Notes under the pieces: model-generated
What the model saw: only the letters and a program-made list of their open reading frames with translations
Databases searched by the model: none
What the model was told of the DNA's origin: nothing
Shown: positions 18,277-27,620 of the stretch, in pieces
Numbering within the stretch: the stretch's first letter is position 1
How the letters are laid out: every line of letters starts with the position of its first letter
Assembly: GCF_001936595.1 (NCBI RefSeq)
Contig: NZ_MLBG01000012.1
Span: 1 to 64,000, forward strand
Direction: 5' to 3'
Length of the DNA stretch: 64,000 nt
From: Desulfovibrio sp. DV
Lineage (GTDB): Bacteria; Desulfobacterota; Desulfovibrionia; Desulfovibrionales; Desulfovibrionaceae
Made by a program: the position numbers and the translations under genes

Positions 18277-19200
18277 ATGGAACAGCCGCACGACGAACCG
18301 ATCCTTGCCGTTTCCGGGGCGCGCAAGACCTATGGCGCCTTTGAGGCCGTGCGCGACGTCAGCTTTGCCGTTAGCCGGGGCGAGTGCTTTGGCCTGCTTG
18401 GCCCCAACGGTGCCGGCAAAACCACCACCATCCGCATGATCTATGGCTTCTCCCCGGCCTCGGGCGGGTCCATCACGGTCTTCGGCCAGGACATCCGCAC
18501 CGGATTTCGCCGCATCAAGTCCCGGCTTGGGGTCTGCCAGCAGGGCAACACCCTCGACCCGGACCTGAGCGTCCTGGAAAACCTGCTCGTCTTTGCCGGC
18601 TACTTCGGCATCCCCCGGGCCGAGGCCCGGATCCGGGCCGACGAACTGCTGGCCTTTTTTGCCCTGGAAGCCAAAAAACGCTTCCAGTACGAGGAACTCT
18701 CCGGCGGCATGGCGCGGCGCCTCATGCTGGCCCGGGCCATCATCAACCGCCCGGAACTGCTCATTCTCGACGAGCCGACCACCGGCCTTGACCCCCAGTC
18801 GCGAAACACCCTCTGGGACCGTCTGCTCGACCTCAAACGCCAAGGCCTGACCATCCTGCTCACCACCCACGCCATGGAGGAGGCCGAGCGGTTTTGCGAC
18901 CGGTTGTGCATCATCGACCACGGCCAGGTGGTGGTTACCGGGGAGCCGGCCGGGCTCATGGCCGAGCGCGTCGGACGCTACGCCCTGGAAGTGGAGTCCC
19001 CGGAAGAGGCCATGGCCGTGCACCTGGCCGAGGCCGGCATCCGGTTCGACCGCTCGGGCCGGCGGCTTATCGCCTACGGCGACGACAAGGCGGCCTTGCT
19101 GGCCTTGCGGGAACGGTTTTGCGCCGAGTCGGGCTTTATCCGGACGGCCACCCTGGAAGACGTGTTTTTGCGCCTGACCGGCAGGGAGCTTCGCGAATGA
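18277..19200 (+). CDS. ABC transporter ATP-binding protein (NodI/DrrA-like)
   Basis: The 307-aa ATPase has Walker A GPNGAGKTTT, signature LSGGMARRL, Walker B LLILDEPTTGLD and switch His TTHAMEEAER. Its C-terminal extension (about 230-307) is typical of DrrA/NodI exporters. The stop overlaps the permease start (ATGA), so the two form one exporter. Substrate unknown; possibilities include lipids, oligosaccharides or drugs. Confidence 0.92.
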   Translation: MEQPHDEPILAVSGARKTYGAFEAVRDVSFAVSRGECFGLLGPNGAGKTTTIRMIYGFSPASGGSITVFGQDIRTGFRRIKSRLGVCQQGNTLDPDLSVLENLLVFAGYFGIPRAEARIRADELLAFFALEAKKRFQYEELSGGMARRLMLARAIINRPELLILDEPTTGLDPQSRNTLWDRLLDLKRQGLTILLTTHAMEEAERFCDRLCIIDHGQVVVTGEPAGLMAERVGRYALEVESPEEAMAVHLAEAGIRFDRSGRRLIAYGDDKAALLALRERFCAESGFIRTATLEDVFLRLTGRELRE

Positions 19201-19982
19201 CGGCCGATGCCCGTTTCACCGGACTGTTCTGGGCTGTGTGGCGGCGAAACCTGCTCGTCTATCGCCGCATCTGGGCCATTAATTTCCTGCCGCCCATGCT
19301 GGAGCCGCTGTTTTACCTGATCGCCTTTGGCCTGGGGTTTTCCGGACTGATCACGGAAGTGGTCTGGAACGGCCGGGCCATGGCCTACACCGACTTTTTC
19401 GCTCCTTCCATGCTGGCGGCAACCGTCATGTGGCAGGCCTTCCTGGAGACGTCCTACAGCTCGTTTGTGCGCATGTTCTACCAGAAGACCTACGACGCGC
19501 TGCTGGCCACGCCGCTCACGGTCGAGGAGATCATCGTGGCCGAGATCGTCTGGGGGGCCACCCGGGCGGTTATTGCCGCCACGCTCATGCTCGGGGTCAT
19601 TGCCGCCCTGGGCTATGCCCCGAGCTGGCAGGCGCTGGTCGTCCTGCCCATTGCCTTTCTCGGCGGCCTGGCCTTCGGGGCCATGGGCATGGCCACCACC
19701 AGCGTCACCTCGTCCATCGACATGTTCAACCTGCCGATCTTTCTGGTCATCACCCCGATGTTTCTTTTTTCCGGGACCTTTTTCCCCCTGGGCGGCCTGC
19801 CGGCCTGGGCAGCGTCCATGGCCACGGTGCTGCCGCTGTACCATCTGGCCGAACTGACCCGGTCGGCCTGCCTGGGCCTTTTAAGCCCGGCATCCCTGGG
19901 GCATGCCTTGTTTCTGGCCGTCTTTGCCGCAATCTTCCTGGTCCTGTCTTTGGCCGGGATGCGGCGGCGGCTGGTCCGCTAG
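19197..19982 (+). CDS. ABC-2 type permease (NodJ-like)
   Basis: The 261-aa protein has six predicted transmembrane helices and the ABC-2 signature region SGTFFPLGGLP before the last helices. ATG 19197 overlaps the ATPase stop by 4 bases. Together with the ATPase it makes a minimal half-size exporter. A TetR regulator follows but with its own promoter region. Confidence 0.9.
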   Translation: MTADARFTGLFWAVWRRNLLVYRRIWAINFLPPMLEPLFYLIAFGLGFSGLITEVVWNGRAMAYTDFFAPSMLAATVMWQAFLETSYSSFVRMFYQKTYDALLATPLTVEEIIVAEIVWGATRAVIAATLMLGVIAALGYAPSWQALVVLPIAFLGGLAFGAMGMATTSVTSSIDMFNLPIFLVITPMFLFSGTFFPLGGLPAWAASMATVLPLYHLAELTRSACLGLLSPASLGHALFLAVFAAIFLVLSLAGMRRRLVR

Positions 19983-20126
19983 GCCGCCGCCACAAGCCCG
20001 CGTCGGCGCAAAAGCCCGCCACCGGGCTGCAATAAAACGGCATTGCTCACAAAATACGAACGCCCTCTGTCAGGGGGCGGCCCTTGGCTGCGGCCGACGG
20101 TTTTGGGGCGAGAAAGCCGTTGACAA

Positions 20127-20144
20127 TGTCACCTGCCAGTGACA
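20127..20144. promoter_or_regulatory. Palindromic operator upstream of tetR (site 1)
   Basis: TGTCAC-CTGCCA-GTGACA is a perfect 6-bp inverted repeat with a 6-base spacer. It overlaps the start of a TTGACA (20120-20125) and lies 10 bases before the tetR start. The same half-sites and spacing recur at 20819-20834, so it is very likely the TetR binding site. Confidence 0.78.
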
Positions 20145-20154
20145 AAGAAGGGCC

Positions 20155-20793
20155 ATGGACACCAGCCACAGCCGCGCCGCCCGTGCGCCCAAGGACCGCG
20201 AAGCCACCAAACGCCGGCTTATTGCCGCTGTGGGCCGGGTGCTGGCCCGGCAGGGCTTTCGGGCGGTCGGGGTCAATACCGTGGCCCGGGAGGCCGGGGT
20301 GGATAAGGTGCTCATCTACCGGTATTTCGATGGATTGCCCGGGCTGGTGGCCGCTTTTTCCCGGGAGGGCGATTTCTGGCCCGATGTGGACGAACTGGCT
20401 GGCGGCGACAGGCAGGCCTTTTTGGCCCTGTCCTTCACCGAACGGATGGTGGCGGCGTCCCGGAACTATCTGCGCGCCATCCGGTCGCGGCCGTTGACCC
20501 AGGAAATTCTGTCCTGGCGGTTTCTCGAACACAATGAACTGACCGAGGCCCTGGATACCACCCGGGCCGAGGTAGGGCAGGATTTCCTGGAACTGGTCGC
20601 CACCGGCGTGGCCTTGCCGCCGGTGGACCTCACCGCATTCAGAGCCCTGATCGGTGCGGCCATCCACCATCTGGTCGTGCGGGAACTGCACGAACCAAAC
20701 TTTGCCGGCCTGCCTCTCGATAACCCGGCCAGCTGGGATCGCCTGGAGGCCATGATCGGCCGCATCATCCGGGGCGCGCTTGGCCCGGAGTAG
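20155..20793 (+). CDS. TetR/AcrR family transcriptional regulator
   Basis: The 212-aa protein has an N-terminal TetR HTH (about 16-62; FRAVGVNTVAREAGVDKVLI, YRYF) and a variable ligand-binding domain. GTCAC-N6-GTGAC palindromes lie immediately upstream of its own gene and between it and the next gene. I infer autorepression and control of the downstream outer-membrane-type protein, and perhaps of the exporter upstream. Inducer unknown. Confidence 0.9.
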   Translation: MDTSHSRAARAPKDREATKRRLIAAVGRVLARQGFRAVGVNTVAREAGVDKVLIYRYFDGLPGLVAAFSREGDFWPDVDELAGGDRQAFLALSFTERMVAASRNYLRAIRSRPLTQEILSWRFLEHNELTEALDTTRAEVGQDFLELVATGVALPPVDLTAFRALIGAAIHHLVVRELHEPNFAGLPLDNPASWDRLEAMIGRIIRGALGPE

Positions 20794-20818
20794 CCGCGGC
20801 CTTTTTTTGGGACTCAAT

Positions 20819-20834
20819 GTCACCGATGAGTGAC
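20819..20834. promoter_or_regulatory. Palindromic operator downstream of tetR (site 2)
   Basis: GTCAC-CGATGA-GTGAC repeats the half-sites and spacing of site 1 with a different spacer sequence. It lies 111 bases before the start of the outer-membrane-type gene. Confidence 0.75.
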
Positions 20835-20945
20835 TTTTTTACCGGCAGGGCCTCCGGCAGGGAGGCAAAACCTCGGGAAAAAGCGCCCGGGTCCGGGCGT
20901 ACAGCGCGAGCCGGCTGCAATCGGCGGATCACAAAGGAGTATCGT

Positions 20946-21947
20946 ATGCATCAGAGGAAGCGGAGCAACGCGTTGCCGGGCAAGGGCCGTCTGACCACAT
21001 TTGGGCCATGGTGCCTAGGCTTGGGCCTGCTTGCCCTGGCCTTGCTGTTGGCTGCCCTGGGCGAGGCCCGGGGGGATGATCGGGCCGGGGTGGCCCTGGA
21101 AGAGGATCTGGCCGCCATGGACGCGGCCAATCGTAAAAAAGGCGCGGAGCGCGGGCGCGGCCTGCGCGTCGAGGCCGGCGGCAGCTACACGGCCGCAGCC
21201 ACGGTGTCCGGGGCCACGGTTTCGGTGTGGCAGGAGGAGGGCCGGGTTGCCTACGACACCGGCACCCTCGCCCTGGATCTGGGCGGCACCACCGGGCAGT
21301 ACGATTTTTCCAAGGCCATCCGCCTGCCCTTTGGCGGCCGGGCTCCATTTGAAAACCTGACCCGCTTTGACGCCGGCGTCACCCTCAAGGGCGGGTTGTG
21401 GGGCGATGTGGCCGGCTTTGTCGGCTTGCGGGGCGATCTCGGCTTTGAAAAGCAGGCCGACAGCAGAGGCCTTGGCGGCACGGCCCTGGCCGGCATTGTC
21501 GTGCCCATGGGCAGCCAGTGGGCCGTGACCCTGGGCGGCGGCGCATCCGTGACCCCGGTGGATGTCCAGCCCGTGCCGGTGGTCGGGCTGCGCTACGAAC
21601 CGGCTTCCGTGCCCGGATTGACGGCCAATTTCGGCTTGCCGCGCACCGAGGTGGCCTGGCGGGGCGGGTCGTGGTGGACGCTTCGGGCCACCGGGGACAT
21701 CGAAAGCGGAACCTACAGGCTTGACGACGACAATCCGACGGTCCCGGGCGGCACGGTCAGCCTTTTTGCCGCCCGGCTCGGAGCCGGAGTCGACCTGGAG
21801 CCGGCTCCGGGGCTTTGCCTGGGGCTTGGGGCGTTTTACGCCCTGCCTGGGACCATGACCTTTTACCGGGAGAGCGGTTCGCGGCTCAAGCGCTATGGGG
21901 TTGGCGGCGCGCCGGGGGGAACGCTGCGGCTTCGCTACGAGTTCTAG
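20946..21947 (+). CDS. Predicted outer-membrane beta-barrel protein
   Basis: The 333-aa protein starts at ATG 20946, six bases after AAGGAG. A long basic N-region and hydrophobic segment (about 23-42) form a signal peptide ending near GEARG. The mature part is rich in alternating Gly/aromatic strands and ends LRLRYEF, with the terminal Phe typical of barrel proteins recognised by BamA. No named family recognised. The TetR palindrome upstream suggests inducible expression with the exporter or in response to the same ligand. It converges on cheC with a 6-base gap. Confidence 0.7.
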   Translation: MHQRKRSNALPGKGRLTTFGPWCLGLGLLALALLLAALGEARGDDRAGVALEEDLAAMDAANRKKGAERGRGLRVEAGGSYTAAATVSGATVSVWQEEGRVAYDTGTLALDLGGTTGQYDFSKAIRLPFGGRAPFENLTRFDAGVTLKGGLWGDVAGFVGLRGDLGFEKQADSRGLGGTALAGIVVPMGSQWAVTLGGGASVTPVDVQPVPVVGLRYEPASVPGLTANFGLPRTEVAWRGGSWWTLRATGDIESGTYRLDDDNPTVPGGTVSLFAARLGAGVDLEPAPGLCLGLGAFYALPGTMTFYRESGSRLKRYGVGGAPGGTLRLRYEF

Positions 21948-21953
21948 GGTGGG

Positions 21954-22544
21954 TCAGCCGGCAGCCAGGGCGTCGATGGAGGTGAGCAGGGAGTCAAAGG
22001 AGGTGAGGCTGAAGATGATGAGCACTTCGCCGTCGATGAGATGGTCCTTCATGCTGAACTGGGTGCTGGCCACCAGGATCATGCCGTCGCCCTGGCCGAT
22101 GATGGAGCTGATGTCGGCCTCCAGGTAGTCCGGCGGCGAATAGCGCAGGGGTTCGCCCAGGATGTTGGCAATGGACCCCATGACGCCGTTTAAGACGATG
22201 TTGCCCACCTCCTGGAGTGTGGCCGTGCGCATGGAGCCGTCCGCGCCGGGCATGGCTCCGTTGCCGAGCACCACGTTGATGAGCTTGGCAGCGGATTCCG
22301 GCGGAAAAATAAGCGCGCTTATGCCGGCGAATTCGCCGGTAAAGGCCAGCTGGACCGCTGAGAAGACCGAGTTGGGGCGGGTGGCGTAGAGCTTGGCCAA
22401 CTGGTCCGGAGCCAAGACCCGCAGGACCGGCACCTGGAGCTGGATGTGGGTGTTGACCATCTGGTTGAGCATGCCGGCGGCCCGACCGACGCCGATATTG
22501 ATCAGCTCCTGCAAGATGTCGAGCTGCAAGGAGGAAAGTGTCAT
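21954..22544 (-). CDS. cheC: CheC-family CheY-P phosphatase
   Basis: The 196-aa protein carries two CheC-type phosphatase helices, LQELINIGVGRAAGMLNQMV (about 10-29) and LQEVGNIVLNGVMGSIANIL (about 109-128), each with the E-x2-N pattern. These remove phosphate from CheY-like receivers. It is the last gene of a minus-strand operon after a hybrid kinase and a lone receiver, 23 bases from the latter. The receiver is therefore its probable substrate, outside the usual flagellar chemotaxis cluster. Confidence 0.88.
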   Translation of the reverse strand: MTLSSLQLDILQELINIGVGRAAGMLNQMVNTHIQLQVPVLRVLAPDQLAKLYATRPNSVFSAVQLAFTGEFAGISALIFPPESAAKLINVVLGNGAMPGADGSMRTATLQEVGNIVLNGVMGSIANILGEPLRYSPPDYLEADISSIIGQGDGMILVASTQFSMKDHLIDGEVLIIFSLTSFDSLLTSIDALAAG

Positions 22545-22567
22545 GGCGGTTGTGGGGGCGTGCCCGT

Positions 22568-22921
22568 CTAGAGCAGGGCGGCCAGGGTCTCGCGCAGGGC
22601 AGCCTGATCCACGGGTTTGTTGAGAAACTCCCTGGCCCCGAGTTCCATGCAGCGCGCCCGGGTGGTCTCCTGGATGTCGGCCGTGACCACGCAGACCTGG
22701 ATGTCGGGCAGTTCCCGGGACAGGACTTCCAGCACGGCCACGCCGCCGGGGTCGGGCATGTTGAGGTCAAGAAGCAGGGCGCGGGGGCGTTGTTCCCGGG
22801 CCAGACGCAGGCATTCCTCGCCGTCCTTGGCCTCGATGACGTCGAAGCCGGCTTCCGTGGCGGTCTTGGCGGCCTGAAATCGCTGGAACATGGAGTCGTC
22901 GGCAATAAGCAATACGGGCAT
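22568..22921 (-). CDS. Stand-alone CheY-like response regulator
   Basis: The 117-aa protein is one receiver domain with the acidic pair (ADDS), phospho-acceptor Asp in LLLDLNMPD, Thr in VVTAD and Lys in LNKPVD. ATG 22921 follows AGGAAA; longer in-frame starts lack this. No output domain, so it acts by protein interaction. It sits between an XRE-hybrid kinase and CheC, which probably phosphorylate and dephosphorylate it. Confidence 0.92.
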   Translation of the reverse strand: MPVLLIADDSMFQRFQAAKTATEAGFDVIEAKDGEECLRLAREQRPRALLLDLNMPDPGGVAVLEVLSRELPDIQVCVVTADIQETTRARCMELGAREFLNKPVDQAALRETLAALL

Positions 22922-22993
22922 GGCGGTTTTCCTGTGCCAGCAGCAGGGCTGGCGGAGCGTAATCTGTATTTGTCGCAAATGCGACTGGTGGCG

Positions 22994-25900
22994 TCAAGGT
23001 TGCCCGGCAGCAGCCAGCACGGCGTCAACGGCCTTTCGGAGCCGGGCGGCCAGATTGGCCGCCTGGGCAAAATCTTGTTGGTTGCCGGCCAGTTCAAGGG
23101 CGGCGGCCAGTCCCTGGCACTCGGCTGCGCCGATGGTGGCTGCCGCCGATTTCATGGTGTGGCCGTTAAGGGCCAGTCCGGCCATGTCCTGCTCGGCCAG
23201 GGCGCGGTCCACCGCATCCAGGCGTTTTTGCAATTCCTGCAAGGAAATAACCAGAATCGGGCCGAACATCGCCGTATCGATGCCGAGCCGGGCCAAGGCC
23301 CAGTCCGTGTCCAGCACGCCCACAGGGCCGGTGGCCGGGCCAGGGCACTGGGCCGGCGAGGCCGGCGGCACGACCGCTGCCGCCGGCCTCGCCGCTTGGC
23401 CCGCTGAATCCTGGGAGGTAAGCTGGTCGATGGTCGAAGCCAGCTCGTCGAGATTGATGGGCTTGCCGATGTAGGCGTTCATCCCGGCCGCGGTGCAGGC
23501 CTGGCGCACCTCCTGGGACACATGGGCGGTGACGGCCACAATGGGCACCTCGGGATCTGTGACCGGGGCATCGGGCCGGCCGCCGGCCCGGATCAGGCGG
23601 GCGGCGGTCAGGCCGTCCATGGACGGCATCTCGATATCCATCAGCACCAGATCGAAGCACGACTCGGCCAAGAGGGCCAGGGCCGCCTCACCAGAGGTGG
23701 CAACCACGGACTCGTGGCCGAGCTTGTTGAGATGGATGTTCATGAGCTTGATGTTGACCGGGTTGTCCTCGGCCAGAAGCACCCGCAGGCTGCGCCACCG
23801 GCCAGGCTGGCGGGATGGGTGGGCCGTAGCCGGCCGGCCAGGGACAAAGGGGACGGTCAGGGTGAAACAACTGCCCTTGCCCGGGGCCGAGGCCACGGTG
23901 ATGTTGCCTCCCATGAGCTGGGCCATTTCCCGGCTGATGGCCAGCCCGAGGCCGGTGCCGCCGTAGTGCCGGGCCGTGGAATTGTCGGCCTGGCGGAAGC
24001 TCTCGAAAATGGTGGCAAACAGGGCCGGCTCAATGCCGATGCCGGTATCGGCCACGGCAAAGTCCAGCCGGGGCGGCTGGCTGGCGTCCGGCGAGGCATG
24101 GCAAAGCCGCAGGGACACGCCGCCGGAGGCGGTGAACTTGACGGCGTTGCCGACCAGATTGACCAGGATCTGGCGGATCTTGCCGGGATCGCCGCGCACG
24201 GCGCGGGGCACGCCGGCAGTGATATCCAGATTGAGCCACAGGTTCTTGCTGCGGGCCGAGACGCCAAGCGTCTTGACGACCGAACGCGCCAGCTCGTGCA
24301 GATCGTAGTCCACCAACTCCAGTTGCATCTGGTGGGCCTCGATTTTGGAGAAATCCAGGATGTCGTTTAAAATGCCAAGCAGATGCTGGGCCGACTGCTG
24401 GACCGTTTCCATGTAGTCGCGCTGCTCCAAAGTGAGCGTGGTGCGAAGCGTCACGTCGGTCAGGCCCAGGATGGCGTTCATGGGCGTGCGGATTTCATGG
24501 CTCATGCTGGCCAGGAACCGGCTTTTGGCCTGATTGGCCCGGTCGGCTTCCTCCTTGGCCGCCTGCAGGGCCTGGAGGGTGCGTCGTCGCTCCACGCCAA
24601 GGGCCAGCTGTTCGGCCACGGACAGGAGCAGCTCGGCTTCCTTTTTGCCGTAACGGGCGGCATCGGAAAAGTGCATCACGGCCATGACCCCGAGCACCTC
24701 CTGGCGCACCCGGATGGGGACGCCAAGCCAGACCTCGGGGGTGCGGGTGCCGGGGCAGGTCAGGCCGGTCAGGCGCATCCCCCGCCGGGTTACGAGGAGG
24801 GGATGGGCTGTGCGCATGACTTCGATCTGCACACTCGTTTCCTTGAAGTCGCTGAAATTGTCCCGGGTCAGCGGGGTGAGCCGGTGGGCCAGACCGGTCA
24901 GGGGCGGCGGCTGCGGTTCCTCCTGGCTGTCAAAGAGCATATAGTCGAGGCAGTCGTTGTCCCGGTCGACCAGGGCAATGGAAAATTCATGCACGTCCAC
25001 AGCTTCGCCAAGGATGTTGCGGATGGCCGTAAACAGGCTGTCCATGTCCTCTTCCGTGGCCACGGCGCTGGAGACCCGGTAGAGGATGGAGGTGGTTTTT
25101 TCACTGTCGCGCAGTTCCTCCACAGCCAGTCTGGTCTCGGTCATATCCCGGGCATTTATGACCACGCAGCGCTGGTCGAGTCCTTCCTCGGACCAGGGGG
25201 AATAGTGGATGGAGAGATAGCGGCGGCCCAGGCCATCCAACTGCAGCCAGCGCTCGAACCGGACACTTTTGCCGCTTAAACACTCGGCCATCCGCGGGGC
25301 CATGACCTCGTCGAAGTAGGTTTGCCCGAGAAAAGCCGCGACATGGCGGCCGACGATGGCTTCCTGACTGAGGCCATAGGCCGCCACATAGGCGTCGTTG
25401 ACAAACAGATACCGGCCATCGCGGTCCACCAGGGCCACCAGATCCGACGAGGCGGCAATGATGCGGGCATAGCGGCGCAGATCATGCTCGGCGCTCTCCA
25501 GGGCCGAAGAATCCTGGACGAAATGCTCGTAATAGGCGACCTCGCCATCGGGGCCGGCCACCGCCCGGACATTGCGCCGGGTGGCCAGCAGCGTGCCGTC
25601 GCGCCGCCGCACCGAAGCCTCGAAGCGCAGCATCCGGCCCTTTTCGGCCAACTGGCGCATCATGTCGTCGCGCGTGGCCGGGTCGGCATAGAGCTGGCCG
25701 GAAATATCCTTGACCGTGCGGGCCAGTTGGGCTGGCGAATCATACCCGTACAGCCGGGCCAGGGCCATGTTGGCCTCGAGATAGCGGCCTTGGGGGGTGG
25801 TCAGGGCAATGCCCAGGGGGGCGTTGTCGAAAATTTCCTGGTAGCGGTGCTCCCGCTCGGCCAGTTCGGCTTTTTCCCGGCGCAGCCGTTCCATGGTCCG

Positions 25901-26569
25901 TTCCAGCCGGACCGTGCGCTCGCGGACCCGGCGATCAACCAGGGCAGCCTCGGCCCGCACCACCCGCTCCAGACGGTACGGTTCGGACACGTCGGCCAGC
26001 ACGCCGACACCCCACAGGCCCTCGCGGTTGTTGCCCACCAGCTCCACCATAAGCGACCCATGGCGCATCTCGCCATCGCGGCGGCAAAAGAGCACGCCCA
26101 GCGTCTGGCGGTCGCCCGGGCTGGTCAGGGCGCTCAGCGCGGCCGCCGTTGCCGCGGCCGCCTTGGGGAAGACCGCATCGAAAAAAGCCTGCAACGGTTC
26201 CTGGCGCGCTTTGCCGGAATAGCCCAGCAGCCGGCGCAGCGATCCGGCCACCCGCATCATCCCGCTCTCCGGCTGCCAGGCGAAAAACCCCTGCCGGGCG
26301 TGGGCCGCAGCCCAGTCTATGCCTGCCGCGTCAGGATCATCCCCCTCGTCGCGGCCAAACAGAAACAACACCGCCGGCTCCACCGCAAGCGCCCGGCAAA
26401 ATGCCTCGACCACTGCCAGGGACGGTGCGGCCGCCCCCCGCTCGATCTTGTTCAAATGCTCAAGGGAAACACCCGACTGCACGGCCAGTCCGGCCTGGGT
26501 CAGGCCGCACAAGCGCCGCAAATGCCGCAGCCTGCGGCCAAAAAGCAAGTTGAAGTCAATCCGGGCCAT
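22994..26569 (-). CDS. Cytoplasmic XRE-PAS-GAF hybrid histidine kinase with receiver and Hpt
   Basis: The 1191-aa protein carries, in order, an XRE/Cro HTH (about 5-60; [20 protein letters not shown]), three PAS-like domains (about 75-190, 250-360, 370-480), GAF (495-650), HisKA with phospho-acceptor His691 in SHEIRTPMN, HATPase (790-905), receiver (930-1050; LVLMDIEMP) and C-terminal Hpt (1095-1185; [11 protein letters not shown]). No transmembrane segment. ATG 26569 gives MARIDFN; an upstream GTG at 26614 overlaps a palindrome and has no ribosome site. A DNA-binding domain on a full phosphorelay kinase is unusual. It heads the kinase-receiver-cheC operon and may bind the 26611-26631 palindrome. 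Confidence 0.93.
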   Translation of the reverse strand: MARIDFNLLFGRRLRHLRRLCGLTQAGLAVQSGVSLEHLNKIERGAAAPSLAVVEAFCRALAVEPAVLFLFGRDEGDDPDAAGIDWAAAHARQGFFAWQPESGMMRVAGSLRRLLGYSGKARQEPLQAFFDAVFPKAAAATAAALSALTSPGDRQTLGVLFCRRDGEMRHGSLMVELVGNNREGLWGVGVLADVSEPYRLERVVRAEAALVDRRVRERTVRLERTMERLRREKAELAEREHRYQEIFDNAPLGIALTTPQGRYLEANMALARLYGYDSPAQLARTVKDISGQLYADPATRDDMMRQLAEKGRMLRFEASVRRRDGTLLATRRNVRAVAGPDGEVAYYEHFVQDSSALESAEHDLRRYARIIAASSDLVALVDRDGRYLFVNDAYVAAYGLSQEAIVGRHVAAFLGQTYFDEVMAPRMAECLSGKSVRFERWLQLDGLGRRYLSIHYSPWSEEGLDQRCVVINARDMTETRLAVEELRDSEKTTSILYRVSSAVATEEDMDSLFTAIRNILGEAVDVHEFSIALVDRDNDCLDYMLFDSQEEPQPPPLTGLAHRLTPLTRDNFSDFKETSVQIEVMRTAHPLLVTRRGMRLTGLTCPGTRTPEVWLGVPIRVRQEVLGVMAVMHFSDAARYGKKEAELLLSVAEQLALGVERRRTLQALQAAKEEADRANQAKSRFLASMSHEIRTPMNAILGLTDVTLRTTLTLEQRDYMETVQQSAQHLLGILNDILDFSKIEAHQMQLELVDYDLHELARSVVKTLGVSARSKNLWLNLDITAGVPRAVRGDPGKIRQILVNLVGNAVKFTASGGVSLRLCHASPDASQPPRLDFAVADTGIGIEPALFATIFESFRQADNSTARHYGGTGLGLAISREMAQLMGGNITVASAPGKGSCFTLTVPFVPGRPATAHPSRQPGRWRSLRVLLAEDNPVNIKLMNIHLNKLGHESVVATSGEAALALLAESCFDLVLMDIEMPSMDGLTAARLIRAGGRPDAPVTDPEVPIVAVTAHVSQEVRQACTAAGMNAYIGKPINLDELASTIDQLTSQDSAGQAARPAAAVVPPASPAQCPGPATGPVGVLDTDWALARLGIDTAMFGPILVISLQELQKRLDAVDRALAEQDMAGLALNGHTMKSAAATIGAAECQGLAAALELAGNQQDFAQAANLAARLRKAVDAVLAAAGQP

Positions 26570-26610
26570 GTGTGTTCCCAATGAACGTGGAGTGTGGGGA
26601 TGCGATAAAA

Positions 26611-26631
26611 ACACGTAACAGCATTACGTGT
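26611..26631. promoter_or_regulatory. Perfect palindrome between the XRE-kinase and tupA genes
   Basis: ACACGTAA-CAGCA-TTACGTGT is an 8-bp perfect inverted repeat with a 5-base spacer, 41 bases upstream of the kinase ATG. Its size and position fit an operator of an XRE-type dimer, most simply the kinase's own N-terminal domain. A hairpin in the kinase leader is the alternative. Confidence 0.7.
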
Positions 26632-26699
26632 AAAGCCCCCGGAAGTAGAGGCGGGGCTTTGTTAGAAATGACATAAGAGCCTGATTCGAATTGATTTTC

Positions 26700-26729
26700 T
26701 TGACTTCAACCCACAAAGTGCTGTTATTT
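26700..26729 (+). promoter_or_regulatory. Sigma-70 promoter of the tupA-like gene
   Basis: TTGACT (26700-26705) and TTATTT (26724-26729) are spaced by 18 bases, 34 bases before the start codon. AAGGAG precedes ATG 26764. Confidence 0.6.
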
Positions 26730-26763
26730 TGAATCACGATTCCCCAAAAGAAGGAGACCCCCC

Positions 26764-27618
26764 ATGCGCACCAGCAGCAGCCTTCCGGCCCTGTGCCTGT
26801 GCCTGTGCCTGCTCGCCGTCACTGCACACGCCGGCCCCAAAGTCGAAGAGAGCTACGGTCCCGGCCCCAAAACCTTCACCCTGGCCACCGGAAGCCCCGG
26901 CGAACTCGGCCTCCTGCGCGTCCTCGGCGAAGCCTACTGCACCGCAAACCAATGCCGCCTCGACTGGATCAAAGCCGGCTCCGGCCAGTCCCTCGATATG
27001 CTCAAAAACGGCGAAACCGACATGATCATGGTCCACGCCCCGGCCGCCGAGAAAAAAGCCGTGGCCGAAGGCTGGGCCGGATGCTCAAGCCTCATCGGCT
27101 CCAATGAATTCTTCATCGTCGGACCGGCCAACGACCCCGCCGGCATCGCCAAAGCCGCCACCGCCGCCGACGCCTACCGGAAAATCGCCCAAGCCCAAGC
27201 CAAATTCTTCTCGCGCGGCGATAACTCCGGGACCCACAAAAAAGAAATGGATACCTGGAAAGACGCCGGCATCGAACCAAACGGCGACTGGTACATCGTC
27301 ACCAAAGCCTTCATGACCGCCACCCTCAAACGCGCCAACGACGAAGACGGCTACTTCATGACCGACAGCAGCACCTGGGCCGCCGAAAAAAACAATACCC
27401 CCAAACTCGCCATCCTGTTCTCCGGCGATAAAAAACTCGTCAATACCTACCACGCCCTGTGCGCCCAGAAAGACGGCAAGCCCGCCTCCGATCTGGCCGC
27501 AGGCTTCATCACTTTCGTCGCCTCCCCCAAAGGACAAACCATCATCAATACCTTCGGCAAAGAAACCCACGGCGAAGCCCTCTACAACGACGCCGCCTAC
27601 GCCAGGAAATACGAATAA
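26764..27618 (+). CDS. Tungstate-type ABC transporter substrate-binding protein (TupA-like)
   Basis: The 284-aa periplasmic protein has a signal peptide (about 1-23, ending AHA-GPK). It shows TupA-family blocks in order: FTLATGSPGELGLL in place of the usual TTTS stretch, TDMIMVHAPAAEKK, NEFFIVGPANDPAGI, FFSRGDNSGTHKKE and FITFVASPKGQ. The family binds tungstate, needed for formate dehydrogenases and aldehyde oxidoreductases in this group. No tupB or tupC lies beside it, so it must share a permease encoded elsewhere or have another role. Divergent from the XRE kinase; a hairpin repeat composite follows the stop. Confidence 0.82.
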   Translation: MRTSSSLPALCLCLCLLAVTAHAGPKVEESYGPGPKTFTLATGSPGELGLLRVLGEAYCTANQCRLDWIKAGSGQSLDMLKNGETDMIMVHAPAAEKKAVAEGWAGCSSLIGSNEFFIVGPANDPAGIAKAATAADAYRKIAQAQAKFFSRGDNSGTHKKEMDTWKDAGIEPNGDWYIVTKAFMTATLKRANDEDGYFMTDSSTWAAEKNNTPKLAILFSGDKKLVNTYHALCAQKDGKPASDLAAGFITFVASPKGQTIINTFGKETHGEALYNDAAYARKYE

Positions 27619-27620
27619 AG

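Noticed and set aside
20817-20945. Upstream extension of the outer-membrane-type protein to 20817
   Set aside because: It would begin inside the TetR palindrome and destroy the signal peptide; AAGGAG before ATG 20946 decides the start.
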